Shown piece after piece: positions 35,521 to 48,141 of a stretch of 64,000 nucleotides of DNA. Origin of the DNA: Arabidopsis thaliana (lineage: Eukaryota; Streptophyta; Magnoliopsida; Brassicales; Brassicaceae); contig NC_003075.7 of the NCBI RefSeq assembly GCF_000001735.4, positions 10,045,001 to 10,109,000 of the forward strand, read 5' to 3'. Position 1 is the first letter of the stretch. Every line of letters starts with the position of its first letter. Both the position numbers and the translations under genes were made by a program. A model generated the notes under the pieces. That model saw only the letters and a program-made list of their open reading frames with translations. It did not search any database and had not been told where the DNA came from.

Positions 35521-36710
35521 TTACATCAGGCACCCAACATAGTGAGCCCGAGGATACTTCTTATGCAGTTGTGGCCATTGAACAAAGAATTGATCAGCTA
35601 TTCTCAACTTGTAAAGCAACAATCCACTTAATGAGAGCTTTTTCACTCTTGCTACACTCTCAACATAAAAGATTGATGACCATCTAATTCCCAGCACCTG
35701 TAACCCAAGATGAAACAAGCACTTATGGGAATTCTAGATGTAATGGAGAAACCATGACTAAGAATAAACAAAACACATCCTCTGTTTTTGGTCACAAGTC
35801 CATTCAAGGTCATCCAAAATGTAGAGGAAAGAACTGCAAAGAATCTTGATAAAATATTTCCGAAGTGTGTATACCTTGAATAAAAAGGCGATCACACACA
35901 GAGGAATACAGGTCCCAGGACCATTGCAAAGAATCTGAAAAACTTCAACCAAATCTAATCAATAACCTGATTCAAATGGTTTAATAAAGAACCCTTGAAG
36001 AAAGTCTAAAAAGCATTCAGATAAAAATCATACCACTTGTGGTCTGATCCGGATCATTAGCCACAGAGCGTGAAGAATAGCAACAATGGTAGTCCAAACA
36101 GAAGTCACATAAGACTGACCAACTTCACGACTCCGGTAAATTTGCATGAACTGTGATGATGCTTCCTTAACAGCAGGCTATGCCACAGTCATACCAAGCA
36201 AAAAACACACAAGAAATAAGTAATAAGCAATAGCAAAATTCAAAGAGGAGGGACAAAACTCAAACGAAATTGAATTTAAGGATTTTTAACTAAACCTTCT
36301 CAGCTAGAGAATCTTCAAAACTACGAGCTTTCTGGAGACTCATGTTATCTGTAGCAGCAGCAATGTAAAACCTTGGTGTAAATCTATCCTTCCGCAAAAC
36401 AGAGAGGAGACTCAACATCTCTGCTGTGTGTCCCCCTGGTGATTAACAAAAACCCCACAATAACATATCATAATATGCAGCACATTACTTAGATCCAATT
36501 GAAGAAGACACTGCATTAACTCTTCTTACCAGAACCAAGAACAATAAGAGTAGTAAAAGACTGTGAAGCTCCTTTTGGAAGTGGTTTGCCACATCGGTAT
36601 ATAACATACAGTACACGAACCATTAGAAGAACGATCGCCAAAATAATCAATAAACCAATGCTGAATTTTGAGGCCATCCTTGAGTAAACACAGTTGCAAC
36701 CTTCCTCCAT
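35521..36710 (-). CDS. ALG14: ALG14 homologue, membrane subunit of the UDP-GlcNAc transferase
   Basis: 233-residue ER membrane protein that recruits the catalytic partner ALG13. Together they add the second GlcNAc to dolichol-PP-GlcNAc in N-glycan precursor synthesis. Exons 36710-36530, 36435-36296, 36177-36034, 35934-35875, 35697-35521, all in phase. One N-terminal membrane anchor (about 16-37) precedes the Rossmann-like core with GSGGHTAEML (59-68), a signature of ALG14. Also present are FYIAAATDNMS, ILCNGPGTCIPLCVIAFL and SIFYVESVARVKKLSLSGLLLY. The end VQWPQLHKKYPRAHYVG is typical of the C-terminal segment that contacts ALG13. A 5' UTR intron (about 36889-36730) precedes the ATG. It is divergent from SS4. 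Confidence 0.95.
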
Positions 36711-37220
36711 GATCGTACTTCCTTTTGAGATCTAAAACGTCAAAATCCAAGCGTAATGGAGAAACAACTCAAAATCAGATCACAAACAAAACGAATCGTC
36801 AAAATCGAGCTCGAAATTAGACAAAAAAACGAAATTGAAGATTCAACACGGCGATTATAAGGTGGGAAGAAACAAAATAAAAAACTCACCGGCGACGGAG
36901 AATCCCGGCGGTGACGGGAACGTAAAGGATTAGAGAATTGAATTTTATTGGTTACGGTGTGTCTTCTTTTTACCACCGTTCGATTTGGATATTGCTTAGA
37001 ATACACGTGGCGTAACCACGTGACTTTTATCTTTGGGTGGACCTGCAAACATGTAATTCCTTCCCAATTTTTTATTTTAAAATCTTAAAAAGATACTAAG
37101 AACTGATGAAGAAGATATTGTACACCAGTCGGTACTTAGAAAAAAAAAAATGAGATTTTTTCACAAAACCTCCATTGAAGCAACTTTTGTAGCTTTCTTC
37201 GTTTAGGTATCTAATTAAAC
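36711..37220. promoter_or_regulatory. Bidirectional promoter between ALG14 (-) and SS4 (+)
   Basis: The two start codons are 510 bp apart and the ALG14 leader with its intron takes up about 36711-36960. Two perfect G-box cores (CACGTG) lie at 37004-37009 and 37017-37022, 13 bp apart. They are arranged ACACGTGG-CGTAA-CCACGTGA, which is itself a near palindrome. G-boxes bind bZIP and bHLH (PIF-type) factors. Which gene they serve cannot be told from sequence. No TATA box is clear for either gene. Confidence 0.6.
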
Positions 37221-40200
37221 ATGACGACGAAGCTATCGAGCTTCTGTTTCTTAACCCATGGATTAGCAGGAATCTCCTGCGAGAGAGAACATGGAAGTTC
37301 TCGTCGATTTTTCTATCTCCCTTCTCGTCGATTAGTTTCTACTTCGTGTAAGATGCGACAACAACGTGGTTTCGAGTGAGTTTTTTTTTTTTGTCGATTT
37401 CTGTGTTGGGGTTTGAGAATTTATGTACCAATTCGATTGATTTATGTAACTTGGCATTTTTGAATTTTGCATTATAAAGTTTTGTTTTTCTCAGCTTTAG
37501 AGTTATGGTGAATGCTCATAGATGTGAACGTGTTTATAATTATCTTGATTTAGATTCATTTGTATGAGTTTGGAGAGGACTATGAGAATTAAAACTCTGA
37601 TTTTACTTAGTGATGAGATCAAAATGTTGCATTTGATTTTTGATATGAATCCAATTTTTGTTAAAGCTAGCCTCTTTGTAGCTTAAGTTCCTTTCATTTC
37701 CCATTTGATTTGCATTACACCAAGTCAAAAAAAATCTGATATCTTGACTAATTTGCAGCTCTAGTAAAAGACAAGAGGTCAAGAAAGGCTCCCCTAAACC
37801 GATCCTATCTATAAATTCAGGTCTTCAGAGCAACAATGATGAGGAATCTGATCTGGAGAATGGTTCTGCGGACAGTGTCCCGAGTCTTAAGTCAGATGCT
37901 GAAAAGGGTAGTAGTATTCATGGCAGCATAGATATGAATCATGCTGATGAGAATCTTGAAAAGAAAGATGATATACAAACAACTGAAGTTACTCGGCGCA
38001 AGAGTAAAACTGCAAAGAAGAAAGGGGAGAGTATTCATGCTACGATTGATATTGGACATGATGATGGGAAGAATTTAGATAATATTACTGTGCCTGAGGT
38101 TGCAAAAGCTTTGGTATGGATTTCTTTTTAGTGTTAATGGTATATCGTAACTCTCTTCTTCTGAAAAAGGCCTTCTTTTGATCACTTATTGTAAATCATT
38201 TTTTCAGTCCCTTAACAAAAGTGAAGGCGAGCAGATTTCAGATGGACAGTTTGGGGAACTAATGACAATGATAAGAAGTGCAGAAAAAAGTAGAAATTTT
38301 CTTATCTGTATTAGTTATGTTTGTTTCCTGATCTTGTGAAAGCCTTTGTTAATTCCTGATGTCTTATTGTGTCAGATATTCTTCGGCTTGATGAAGCACG
38401 GGCCACTGCTCTTGACGACCTTAACAAGATTCTTAGTGATAAGGAAGCGTTGCAGGGAGAAATCAATGTCTTGGAAATGAAATTGTCTGAGACTGATGAA
38501 AGGATTAAAACTGCTGCTCAAGAGAAAGCACATGTAGAGCTTCTGGAAGAACAGTTAGAGAAGCTTCGTCATGAAATGATCTCCCCTATAGAAAGTGATG
38601 GTTATGTTCTAGCTCTTAGCAAAGAGCTTGAAACATTGAAGCTGGAGAATCTATCTTTGAGAAACGATATAGAAATGCTTAAGTCAGAACTTGACAGTGT
38701 TAAAGATACCGGTGAACGTGTGGTTGTGTTGGAAAAGGAGTGCTCCGGTTTGGAATCTTCTGTAAAGGATTTGGAATCTAAGTTATCGGTTTCTCAGGAA
38801 GATGTCTCGCAGCTTTCTACTCTTAAAATCGAATGCACTGATCTATGGGCGAAGGTAGAGACTCTACAGCTGTTGTTAGATAGAGCTACCAAACAAGCAG
38901 AGCAAGCAGTTATAGTGTTACAACAGAACCAAGATCTAAGAAATAAGGTCGACAAAATTGAGGAATCACTTAAAGAAGCCAACGTTTATAAAGAATCTTC
39001 AGAGAAAATTCAACAGTACAATGAGCTAATGCAACATAAGGTGACATTACTTGAGGAGCGGCTCGAAAAGTCTGATGCAGAGATATTCTCATATGTTCAG
39101 TTATATCAAGAATCGATAAAAGAATTCCAGGAAACACTTGAAAGTTTGAAGGAAGAAAGCAAGAAAAAATCAAGAGATGAACCGGTTGATGATATGCCTT
39201 GGGATTATTGGAGTCGGTTACTTTTAACTGTTGATGGATGGCTGCTTGAAAAGAAAATAGCAAGCAACGATGCTGACTTACTGAGAGACATGGTATGGAA
39301 GAAAGATCGAAGAATTCATGATACCTATATTGACGTCAAAGATAAGAATGAACGTGATGCCATCTCTGCATTTCTCAAGCTTGTCTCATCTCCAACAAGG
39401 TTATCATCGTCTATTGGAAATGCTTTTTTTTTTTTCAGTTTTTAAAGCTTTTGAAAAAAGTAACCTATTTTCTTCATCTTGTGTTGATTCTAGTTCAGGA
39501 TTGTATGTCGTTCACATTGCAGCTGAGATGGCACCTGTAGCTAAGGTGTGTTCAGCTAAACCCTCAAAAATATCTCTTGCTTACATGTTAGATTTTCCGA
39601 AATAGAAGCATTGCATGGTAAATTTTCAACTTTATCCCCATTCCAAATTTCCTTCTGTAATTTCTGTAGGTGGGAGGTTTGGGAGATGTTGTGGCAGGTC
39701 TTGGTAAGGCATTGCAAAGAAAAGGTCATCTGGTGGAGATTATTCTTCCCAAATATGACTGTATGCAGTATGATCGCGTGCGTGACTTAAGGGTAATATT
39801 GTTGTCCAATATGATGAAAACAAAATTATAAGCGGACTTTAACTTTTAACGTTTTAGTTGGTTTGATTTATTTCACTGCAGGCTTTGGATACTGTTGTGG
39901 AGTCATATTTTGATGGGAAGTTATATAAAAACAAAATCTGGATTGGCACTGTTGAAGGTGAGGAGACTTTTTCTTTTCTCGTGTTTGTGTCTTTTGGTTT
40001 TCAAAATGATTTGAAGTTTCTCTCTATTGACAGGTTTACCTGTACATTTCATTGAACCTCAACATCCAAGCAAATTCTTCTGGAGAGGACAGTTTTATGG
40101 AGAGCAAGATGATTTCAGACGCTTCTCGTATTTTAGCCGAGCTGCACTAGAGTTGCTTCTTCAGTCCGGCAAAAAACCCGACATCATACATTGTCATGAC

Positions 40201-42044
40201 TGGCAAACAGCTTTTGTTGTACGGCTTGATCTTATTTTGAAGCAGTAACGTAATTCATTTTGTTTAGGATACATCTTGAAGCTTTCTTTTTTTTTTTTTT
40301 TTATAACAGGCGCCGCTGTATTGGGATCTGTATGCTCCAAAGGGATTAGATTCTGCAAGAATATGCTTTACATGTCATAATTTTGAGTATCAAGGTACCG
40401 CGTCTGCTTCAGAATTGGGATCTTGCGGGCTTGATGTTAACCAGTTAAATAGACCAGACAGAATGCAGGATCACTCGTCTGGAGATAGAGTCAATCCTGT
40501 TAAGGTAAATAATGATCACAAAGCCAATATAAACCGTGAGAGAAATAAATTCGACATTTTACTCTTGTTCATCTCTCTTTCTCCTTTTGGTCCAGGGCGC
40601 TATAATTTTCTCAAACATTGTAACAACCGTGTCCCCTACTTATGCACAAGAAGTTCGAACAGCTGAGGTAGAAGAATTTCCTTTGGTAACTTTCCAATGT
40701 TAATTAAGTAAAGCTTTCTTACTAAAATGTCTTATGTATCTACAGGGAGGAAAAGGACTCCATTCAACACTCAATTTTCACTCCAAGAAATTCATTGGAA
40801 TCCTCAACGGCATTGACACAGATTCATGGAATCCTGCCACCGACCCCTTCCTCAAGGCTCAGTTCAACGCTAAAGATCTACAAGGGAAAGAAGAAAACAA
40901 ACACGCCCTTAGAAAGCAGCTTGGACTTTCTTCAGCGGAGTCAAGACGGCCTTTGGTAACTTAATGTTTCCGCGAATACTGCGAGAGTCTTGAGCATACA
41001 GATTCAGTTAATTTATTACACATTTATTTTGGTATAGGTTGGTTGCATAACAAGATTAGTACCACAGAAAGGAGTTCATCTAATCAGACATGCCATATAC
41101 AGAACATTAGAGTTAGGTGGACAATTTGTACTTCTTGGTTCTAGCCCGGTTCCACATATTCAGGTAACATCCCGGTCCCTTAGATGCTCTTGATTTCTTC
41201 TATTTAATCTCCAGTTTCGTGGTTTTGAGCTTTGAGGCATTTTGTTTTTTTGTAGAGGGAATTTGAAGGTATTGAACAACAGTTTAAAAGCCATGATCAT
41301 GTCCGGTTGTTACTGAAGTACGATGAAGCTCTGTCTCATACGATTTACGCAGCCTCCGATTTGTTCATCATTCCGTCAATTTTTGAGCCTTGTGGACTTA
41401 CACAGGTACCATACAAAACATGATCTTTTTTTGTGTGCAAAACATGATCTCTAGAAGGAAATCGAACCAGTGGTGTGACTAAATGTCTGCTAATATCATT
41501 GTCGGATTCTCTCTTTGCACAGATGATCGCTATGAGATATGGCTCCATTCCAATTGCGCGAAAAACTGGAGGCTTAAATGACAGGTAAAACCAAAAACTT
41601 AAGAACTGATCTGATCTTCAGATGACATTGGTTTCAAAGATCATTTCTTTTGTTTCAGTGTCTTCGACATTGATGATGATACAATACCAACACAGTTTCA
41701 AAATGGATTTACATTTCAAACCGCGGACGAACAGGTAATTTCACGATGCTCTCATCTTTATCAATCTTTGCTCATCATAGCTGAAAATAGGGATGGAAAT
41801 TTATTTAGTTTGGTTCAGTTTTACATGTCCGTCTTTAGCTGAAAAAGGAAATGTGAAAAAACAGGGTTTCAATTATGCGTTGGAGCGAGCATTTAATCAC
41901 TACAAGAAAGATGAAGAGAAATGGATGAGACTTGTAGAGAAAGTGATGAGTATAGATTTCAGCTGGGGATCATCAGCTACACAATACGAAGAACTCTACA
42001 CGAGATCAGTGTCCAGAGCAAGAGCTGTTCCTAATCGCACGTGA
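37221..42044 (+). CDS. SS4: Starch synthase 4 (GT5), chloroplastic
   Basis: 1040-residue ADP-glucose:alpha-1,4-glucan glucosyltransferase that initiates starch granules in plastids. Sixteen exons: 37221-37375, 37759-38113, 38208-38289, 38376-39399, 39494-39545, 39670-39792, 39882-39957, 40034-40218, 40310-40504, 40596-40667, 40746-40955, 41038-41163, 41256-41405, 41523-41584, 41659-41734, 41865-42044; lengths sum to a whole frame. The Ser/Arg-rich N-terminus is a transit peptide. Exon 4 encodes most of a long coiled coil (about 200-465) that is distinctive of SS4. The catalytic part starts near [17 protein letters not shown]. It has the GT5 ADP-glucose motif KVGGLGD (556-562), the C-terminal FEPCGLTQ (928-935) and the second KTGGLND (949-955). 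No breaks are seen. Confidence 0.97.
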
Positions 42045-42342
42045 GTATCACATAGCTCCTAGAGATTCTTTCTTGTAACACATTTTTATAATTTTACTTG
42101 TTCATAATAGAAAAAAATATTTGGGAGTTTCAATCACATTCAAATGATTTATACTCCCTTTATTTCATATGATAATAAATGTTTTGTACACATTAAAAAA
42201 AAAAAATAGTATTTGTTTTGGGCTGATACTTACACATGAATAATGTAATCATAAAGATCAACAAAATTAAGTCATCAAGAAAAGAAACCAACAAGAAGAT
42301 CCCAACATTTTGACAACATCCTTTTTTCTATTACACAATATC
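42045..42342. other. SS4/PR5K2 convergent 3' spacer
   Basis: The two genes end toward each other with 298 bp between stop codons. Near 42149 the sequence CTCCCTTTATTTCATATGAT after TA resembles one end of a mariner-type MITE. The matching second end is not evident, so it may be a truncated copy. Polyadenylation-type AATAAA variants are present but not assignable. Confidence 0.4.
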
Positions 42343-45135
42343 TTAAACCGCTTCCACAGTATATTGGTAATTCGAACGAGTTTTTCTCTCTAACAAGCTT
42401 TGTGTCGAGAGTCTAGAAGTCTGTTGACTATCTTCAGAAGTTTCCCAATCCGTTACTACGTGTAAATTCAAGAGAGGCTTAGGTGGAACCTGTAGAGCTT
42501 CTAGACGACTGCCCTCTAACATTTCAACAACTTTTCTCATTGGTGGACGATCAGATGGATTGGTTTGTATACACCACAAACCCACTAATGTCATTCTCTT
42601 CACTATCTTCTCTTCTTCTTCTTCTTCGATTATATGATCTTCTAATAGTCTCATGGTTTCTTTCCTCTCAAGATCCTCATAGACCCAATCAGGAAAGTAC
42701 ATTGAACTTTTATCGGTCGCAGAAGTTTCAACTTCTTCTCTTTTCGTTGCCCCAATCATCTCAAGAACCACCATTCCATAACTATACACATCTGACTTAT
42801 GCGAAACTCCTCCATAGTTCTTGGAAAACATTTCAGGAGCAATGTACCCTACTGTCCCTCTCGCGTCTAACATTGATATGATACTTTCTTTCTTTTTGCA
42901 TAGCTTAGCAAGACCGAAATCCGAAATCTTCGGGCATAAGTCTTCGTCTATGAGTATATTCTGTGGCTTTATATCGAAATGCACAATCTTGGATACACAA
43001 CTATTGTGCAAGTACTCGAGCCCACGAGCAACACCTACCGCGATGTTGTATAATGTTTTCCACTCTATCTTTGTTGACATATTCTCGGATATAAACTTGT
43101 CAAGGGATCCATTCGGCATGAACTCGTAGATAATAGCTCTCTGGCTCCCTTCATAGCAAAATCCAAAAAGAGAAACGATGTTAACATGAGAAGCTCTACT
43201 CATGCTAACTAGTTCATTGATGAACTCTTCTCCATTCCCTTTTGACTCTTTCAAGATCTTCAGAGCAATATCTCGGCCGCTGGCATCGGGTAGTTTTCCT
43301 TTATAGACAGTTCCAAATCCTCCTTTCCCAATAACATGATCAAACGAGTTTGTCATCTTCTTGACTTTTTCAAAGCTATAACGTTTCAACATCACAACCG
43401 CTTCAATGTTCTCGTCGTTCAATTCACTCTTTCTTTTCGCATGCCTCGCTCTCACTACTAGCGCAATCACAACAATACTGATCAACACAATTAAAGCTGC
43501 TGAGCCTCCTGGAAGAGAAAAAAAAGAAGCAAAACTTAGGTGTCATGTACATGATAAATGATAGGGCGGCAACAGAGATGTGGTTGCAATGAAGGTGGTA
43601 CCAAGTATCGGTTTTAACTTCCGTAGAGAATTATCTGCGAAAATTTCAAACAAAAACTAGGATTAACATTCATTTAAAAAAAAATAATAATAAAGTGCAT
43701 ACATATTATAGGATGAAGAAAACAAAAATAAACTTACGTTTTGGTTGTGGTAGTTGAGCCATCGAGCTGCTGGTATTGTTTTCCAATCAAATAACACAAT
43801 TACATTTATCAGCTTGCATCCAAAGCAACCAAAAATATAAAGTACCATTATATTACACAACTATAACCTAAATCATGAAATGTATATATATTTATCATTT
43901 CAAGAAAATTTTGGGTTGGTGGGTTTCCAAAGAAAATAAATATCAACGTCTTTACATAGACTACAAACGTCTTTTGATTTTTCGTCTCCCCCAACTTAAA
44001 CAACTACGCACTAGTTGCCATATGTGTGGGCGTTTCGATAAGATATATAATCACACCACTAGCCTCTAGTTGGCTATTTTTTATAATTGATAGAAGACAA
44101 AATGAAAGAAAATTCATAGTAAATGGCCAAATTGTATGTAGTAACATGTCATTTTACATATATAGTATGATGTTTTAAGAAAAGAAAAAAACAAACGTGA
44201 AAAAATGCACTACATTATTTACGAAAGTATCATCACTTAATTTTGCTAAAAATGACTATCTACCTAACAAAAATATGTATCATATATATATAGCTTAGGG
44301 GAATTTAATTACCTTGTGGTGTTGGGAATGGAGGAGGGACAAAACGTGATCACGTAATCAGTTGAATTTGTGCATGTGAAGGTACTGTTATTACCGCTGA
44401 AGGGGTAGCTATAAGCGGATGGGCAAGCACGGTCGAAGTTCTGTACGTACGGTGTCGGCTTACAAGTTTGCTTATACTTGAAGTAATTAGTGCAACAATT
44501 CTCATCGGATGCGGATTGTCGACACGCACTTTTGCAGGCGACTAAACCTCTCCTGGAGAATTCCTTAAGATCATTTGGACATGTCTTGTTCAAGTCAACC
44601 ATACAACCTGAGCTGATACATGCCGGGTTTGACGGAACAACCGTTAGTGGAAGGTTGTAACCGAACTCGAGGCTGATGATATAGCTGTTGATTTGTCCGT
44701 CATCGATTCTAAATATGACGTAAGTTACAGGAGACCATTTGTAGGTGCCGGGACACTCGATCTCGCCGGATTCACAGTCTCCCGTGGCGCATGAGAAGTT
44801 TCCTGTTGAGTCATTGGAGCAAAGAGTCCTAGCTGAGATAAGACCGTACCATGAAGATGGTGCGTTTATGGCACGTTCCTCTCCGGTCTTGAGAGTGAAG
44901 CCGGTGGTGGAAACTTGTGACCGCCATGAGAAGATGACTGGCCAAATTGTGTTGTTGCATTTGTTTTCTATGGTTATGATACTATTGGAAAACACTCCTA
45001 GGAATAAAATAAAGATAAGAAAGAAAAATAAATGATCAGCAAATCAAAGAATCGTCGACCAATCTGGTAAAAAATGGTACCTGATACGAACAAGTGTGAA
45101 GCAAGGAGGAGAATTAATGGCGACCTCTTCGTCAT
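42343..45135 (-). CDS. PR5K2: Thaumatin-domain receptor-like kinase (PR5K type)
   Basis: 655-residue plasma-membrane receptor kinase. Exons: 45135-45081 (signal peptide [18 protein letters not shown]), 44997-44313 (thaumatin/PR5 domain), 43766-43738, 43634-43602 (short linkers), 43508-42343 (membrane segment about 272-289 and kinase). The ectodomain is Cys-rich with PR5 blocks [17 protein letters not shown] and [12 protein letters not shown]. The kinase has [12 protein letters not shown] (P-loop), K351, HFDIKPQN (H444-F445-D446, so a non-RD kinase as usual for the PR5K/LRK10-like family), DFG (D464) and GTVGYIAPE. All core residues are intact, so it is probably active. PR5K2 is recalled as the name at this locus. 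Published models may extend into the thaumatin-only copy upstream; here I see two complete separate signal-peptide exons, which argues for two genes. Confidence 0.88.
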
Positions 45136-46273
45136 TGGCTTAAACGAAAACCAAAACGTTCCAAAGAGTGAATATATACGTACTACAATACACTTTGTGT
45201 TATATATGTTTTTTCTTGCTTTGTGCTTCTTCATTGTTGGTCAATATGGATTGGTATATAAAAGTTCATAGCCAATAAATTAATCATTAATTAACTATAA
45301 TTTAAATTTTAAAATGAAAAAAATTGACAACTATTATAAAAAAAAAGAAAAGAAACAGATTTTCCAGGAAATTGTCCACACAGTGTGGTCGCATTTGTTC
45401 TCTAATCTCCATGGTAAGGATATCATCGACTCTCATGTTGGTGTCCGGTTTCGGACATATCAACCCAACCAAAATCCCATTAAACATCAAATATCAATTA
45501 TTTGATTTATATTAAATAACTTTTAATAATTAGTATGAAATATTATATGCATGCACATCATAAATATCATCTCTAGGTTAAATTCTAATTATTGTACCCT
45601 ATCTAGTACTGCCTCATGGAATAAGCCATTCATTTACTACTTTAGAAGATATTGTTCTCCATCTTTTGTGGACAGCATCAGCTAATTTATTAACTGAAAA
45701 GTCCAACAATTTCACCTAGTAATGCATCCATATATCTTTTTGGGGAAAAAAAAGATTGACTAGTCGAAATTGGAGGCATGTAATGTTTGACGTACGTAGT
45801 CGTCCCCTGGCCCCATCAAACTAGAGACGGAAAGTGATATTTATGGAAGTTTCTTTGGGCATGTGAAGGTGTTGTTATTATAGTCAATGGCACTATTGGT
45901 ATCATGATGCAAATTGCTTTTTATACATCTAGTTTATATATGTTTATAGTATAGACTGTATAGTAAATTGCAAAGGCTTATTTACCTAAGCTTTATCAAC
46001 CTTTTTGGGATCTTTATCTTTTAAGTTTGAAGAAATGTGTAACCTTTTTTGTGAGATCTCGTCGTTCATGTATTATAATGCAATGCAAGTGGAAATAATA
46101 TAAGTAGGTGGAACACAAATTCTTTTTATAATTTATTAAAGAAAGGAAATTACACACATTGACTCAAAGAACATGTTTCGATTGACTAGTCGAAGTTGGA
46201 ACATATGATTTTTTGACGTAATCAACCCCTAGAAAAATGGAAATAAAAGCTCAGAGGGGATATTTATTCAACT
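45136..46273. other. Spacer with a thaumatin-domain relic
   Basis: No intact gene. Around 45753-45900 the minus strand repeats the 3' flank and the last part of a thaumatin domain (listed as a pseudogene fragment). The rest is AT-rich without recognisable content. Confidence 0.6.
45753..45900 (-). pseudogene. Relic of a third thaumatin-domain unit
   Basis: On the plus strand GATTGACTAGTCGAAATTGG at about 45753 matches GATTGACTAGTCGAAGTTGG at about 46183, in the 3' flank of the thaumatin-only gene. Further on, GGGCATGTGAAGGTGTTGTT (about 45857) aligns with the domain ends of both intact copies and reads, on the minus strand, as NNNTFTCPK compared with NNSTFTCTN. The intervening coding part of the other copies is missing, so it is a deleted remnant. 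Confidence 0.65.
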
Positions 46274-47087
46274 CTAATTAGTTTTGTTTGAAGGACAAAA
46301 CGTGATGACGTAGTCAGTAGAGTTTAGGCATGTAACGGTGCTATTGTTATCATCATAGGCGTAGATATGAGCGAGTGGGCAAGCTCGCTCAAAGTTCTGC
46401 GTGTACACTGTCGGCTTGCAGTTTTGCTTTGACTTGAAGTCTCGGGTGCAACAAGCCTCCGGAGTATCAAACTCCATGCACGTGCTACTACAGGCGACTA
46501 GATTTTCTCTGGACATTTTCATAAGATCTTTTGGACAAGTCTTTTTCAGTTCAACAACGCAACCAGCGCTGATACATGTCCGGCTACGCTGTGAAGGGAC
46601 CACCATTAGTGGAAGGTTGTAACCGTACTCAACACTGATGGTGTAGCTGTTCATTCTAAAGTAGACATAAGTCACCGGAGCCCAACCGTAATTGCCAGGA
46701 CACTCGATCGTACCCGATTCGCAGTCTCCTGTGGCGCAAGAGAATGTTCCTGTTGAGTCGATGGAGCATAGCGTCCTAGCCGAGATAAGACCGTACCATG
46801 AAGATGGCGCCTGTAGGGCTCGAGCCTCCCCTCTTCTGAGAGCAAAGCCTGTTGGGGAGACTTGTGAGTCAACGTTCCATGAGAAGATAACTGGCCAAAC
46901 TGTGTGATTGCACTTGTTCTCTATGGTAAGGATACTCATGGACAACACTCCTGCGAGCAACATTAAGCTTAGAAATAAGAAACAATTAACAAAAAACCAT
47001 TGTTATTATCAATCAAGAAAAGAAAATCCTACCCGATACTAAAAAATGTGAAGTAAGGAGGAAAATCAATGGCAGCCTTTTCGCCAT
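46274..47087 (-). CDS. Thaumatin-like (PR5-type) protein, receptor-kinase ectodomain without kinase
   Basis: Predicted 243-residue secreted protein. Exons 47087-47033 (signal peptide MAKRLPLIFLLTSHFLVS plus one base) and 46950-46274. The PR5 domain is close to that of the neighbouring receptor kinase: [43 protein letters not shown]-like and [12 protein letters not shown]. It ends FCPSNKTN and a stop. At the place where the receptor gene has its splice donor (ACAAG|GTAATTA), this copy reads AAAACTAATTAG. The donor GT is replaced by CT and the frame reads into a stop after a few residues. It could be a functional secreted thaumatin-like protein or a decaying receptor copy. Some annotations may join it to the downstream kinase gene; that would need a donor inside this exon. 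Confidence 0.75.
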
Positions 47088-48066
47088 TGGCTGCTGAAAG
47101 AAAAAAAAATATACGTTCCAAAGAAGTGAATTTCGCGTTATAATTTCTCTTGCTTCTTCCTCGCTTGTTAGTAGAAATTACTAGTACATATTCGTTGGTG
47201 ATGAGAGTCAATCAAGAATAAATAGAAGGAAGGAAACAGATAGAGGAAATAAATGTAACTACAATACTATCCTTTTCCCAATCCATATTTTTTTCCGGGA
47301 ACTTGCCAAGAAAGAAGAGGTATTTTATTTTTTTCTAAATAATTCCATTTAGTGGCAATGGGAATAAGTTTTTTCATGAAAAAAGAGAAAAAAAACGACT
47401 GTTTTATCGAATGATTTTACCATTTATTAACAGTTATGGGACAAACGATTTACTTTCGTAACATTTTACTAGAAAAAAATTAAAAGAGTTTAAAATTTCA
47501 GATTTAGAATTTAGATTTTTTAGGTGTCCGTTTTTAAATTTTTATCTACCTAATTCACAAATAAAATGATGGGTTGAGGACTTGAGGTAGAGGCTAGCAA
47601 ACACCAAAGTCATTTTTTTTTTTGTTCCCTTTTATCTAATCACTAAGTTAAATAAATTTTATAGAACTAGCTAGATACTTACAAAAAAAATAAGATTGAA
47701 ACTTGTTGAGGCTAAAAAGTATTAAACTCATTGTCTTCTTTTTTTTTGTTCCTTTTTATTCGCTCTAATTTTGATGATTGGCCACTCATTAGGCTTTCAC
47801 TATTTGCGTTGATCGTTCTACTGAAACATAACATTATCAATTTGAAGAGTGAAGAGTGAAGACTATGCACACTCTCTATATCTTAGCATCCAAAACTGAT
47901 CAAACATGGGTAAAAGGCTTAAGCTCTTCTGTTGTGGACCAAAATCAAAGTTAAACCTTACAGTTACGTAACAATATTCGTTTAGGCAACAATCTATGTT
48001 ATACTTATTTTAAAAAGTTTTTTAGTCTCTAAATCTTATAAAAAGTCTGGAAAAAATAAATCTAAA
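47088..48066. other. Intergenic region upstream of the thaumatin-like gene
   Basis: AT-rich, with several poly-A/T runs. It probably contains the promoter of the minus-strand thaumatin-like gene in 47090-47400. A T run on the tRNA strand (complement of 48051-48056) would serve as the Pol III terminator for the tRNA gene that ends at 48067. Nothing else is recognised. Confidence 0.45.
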
Positions 48067-48072
48067 TGACAA

Positions 48073-48141
<69 letters not shown>

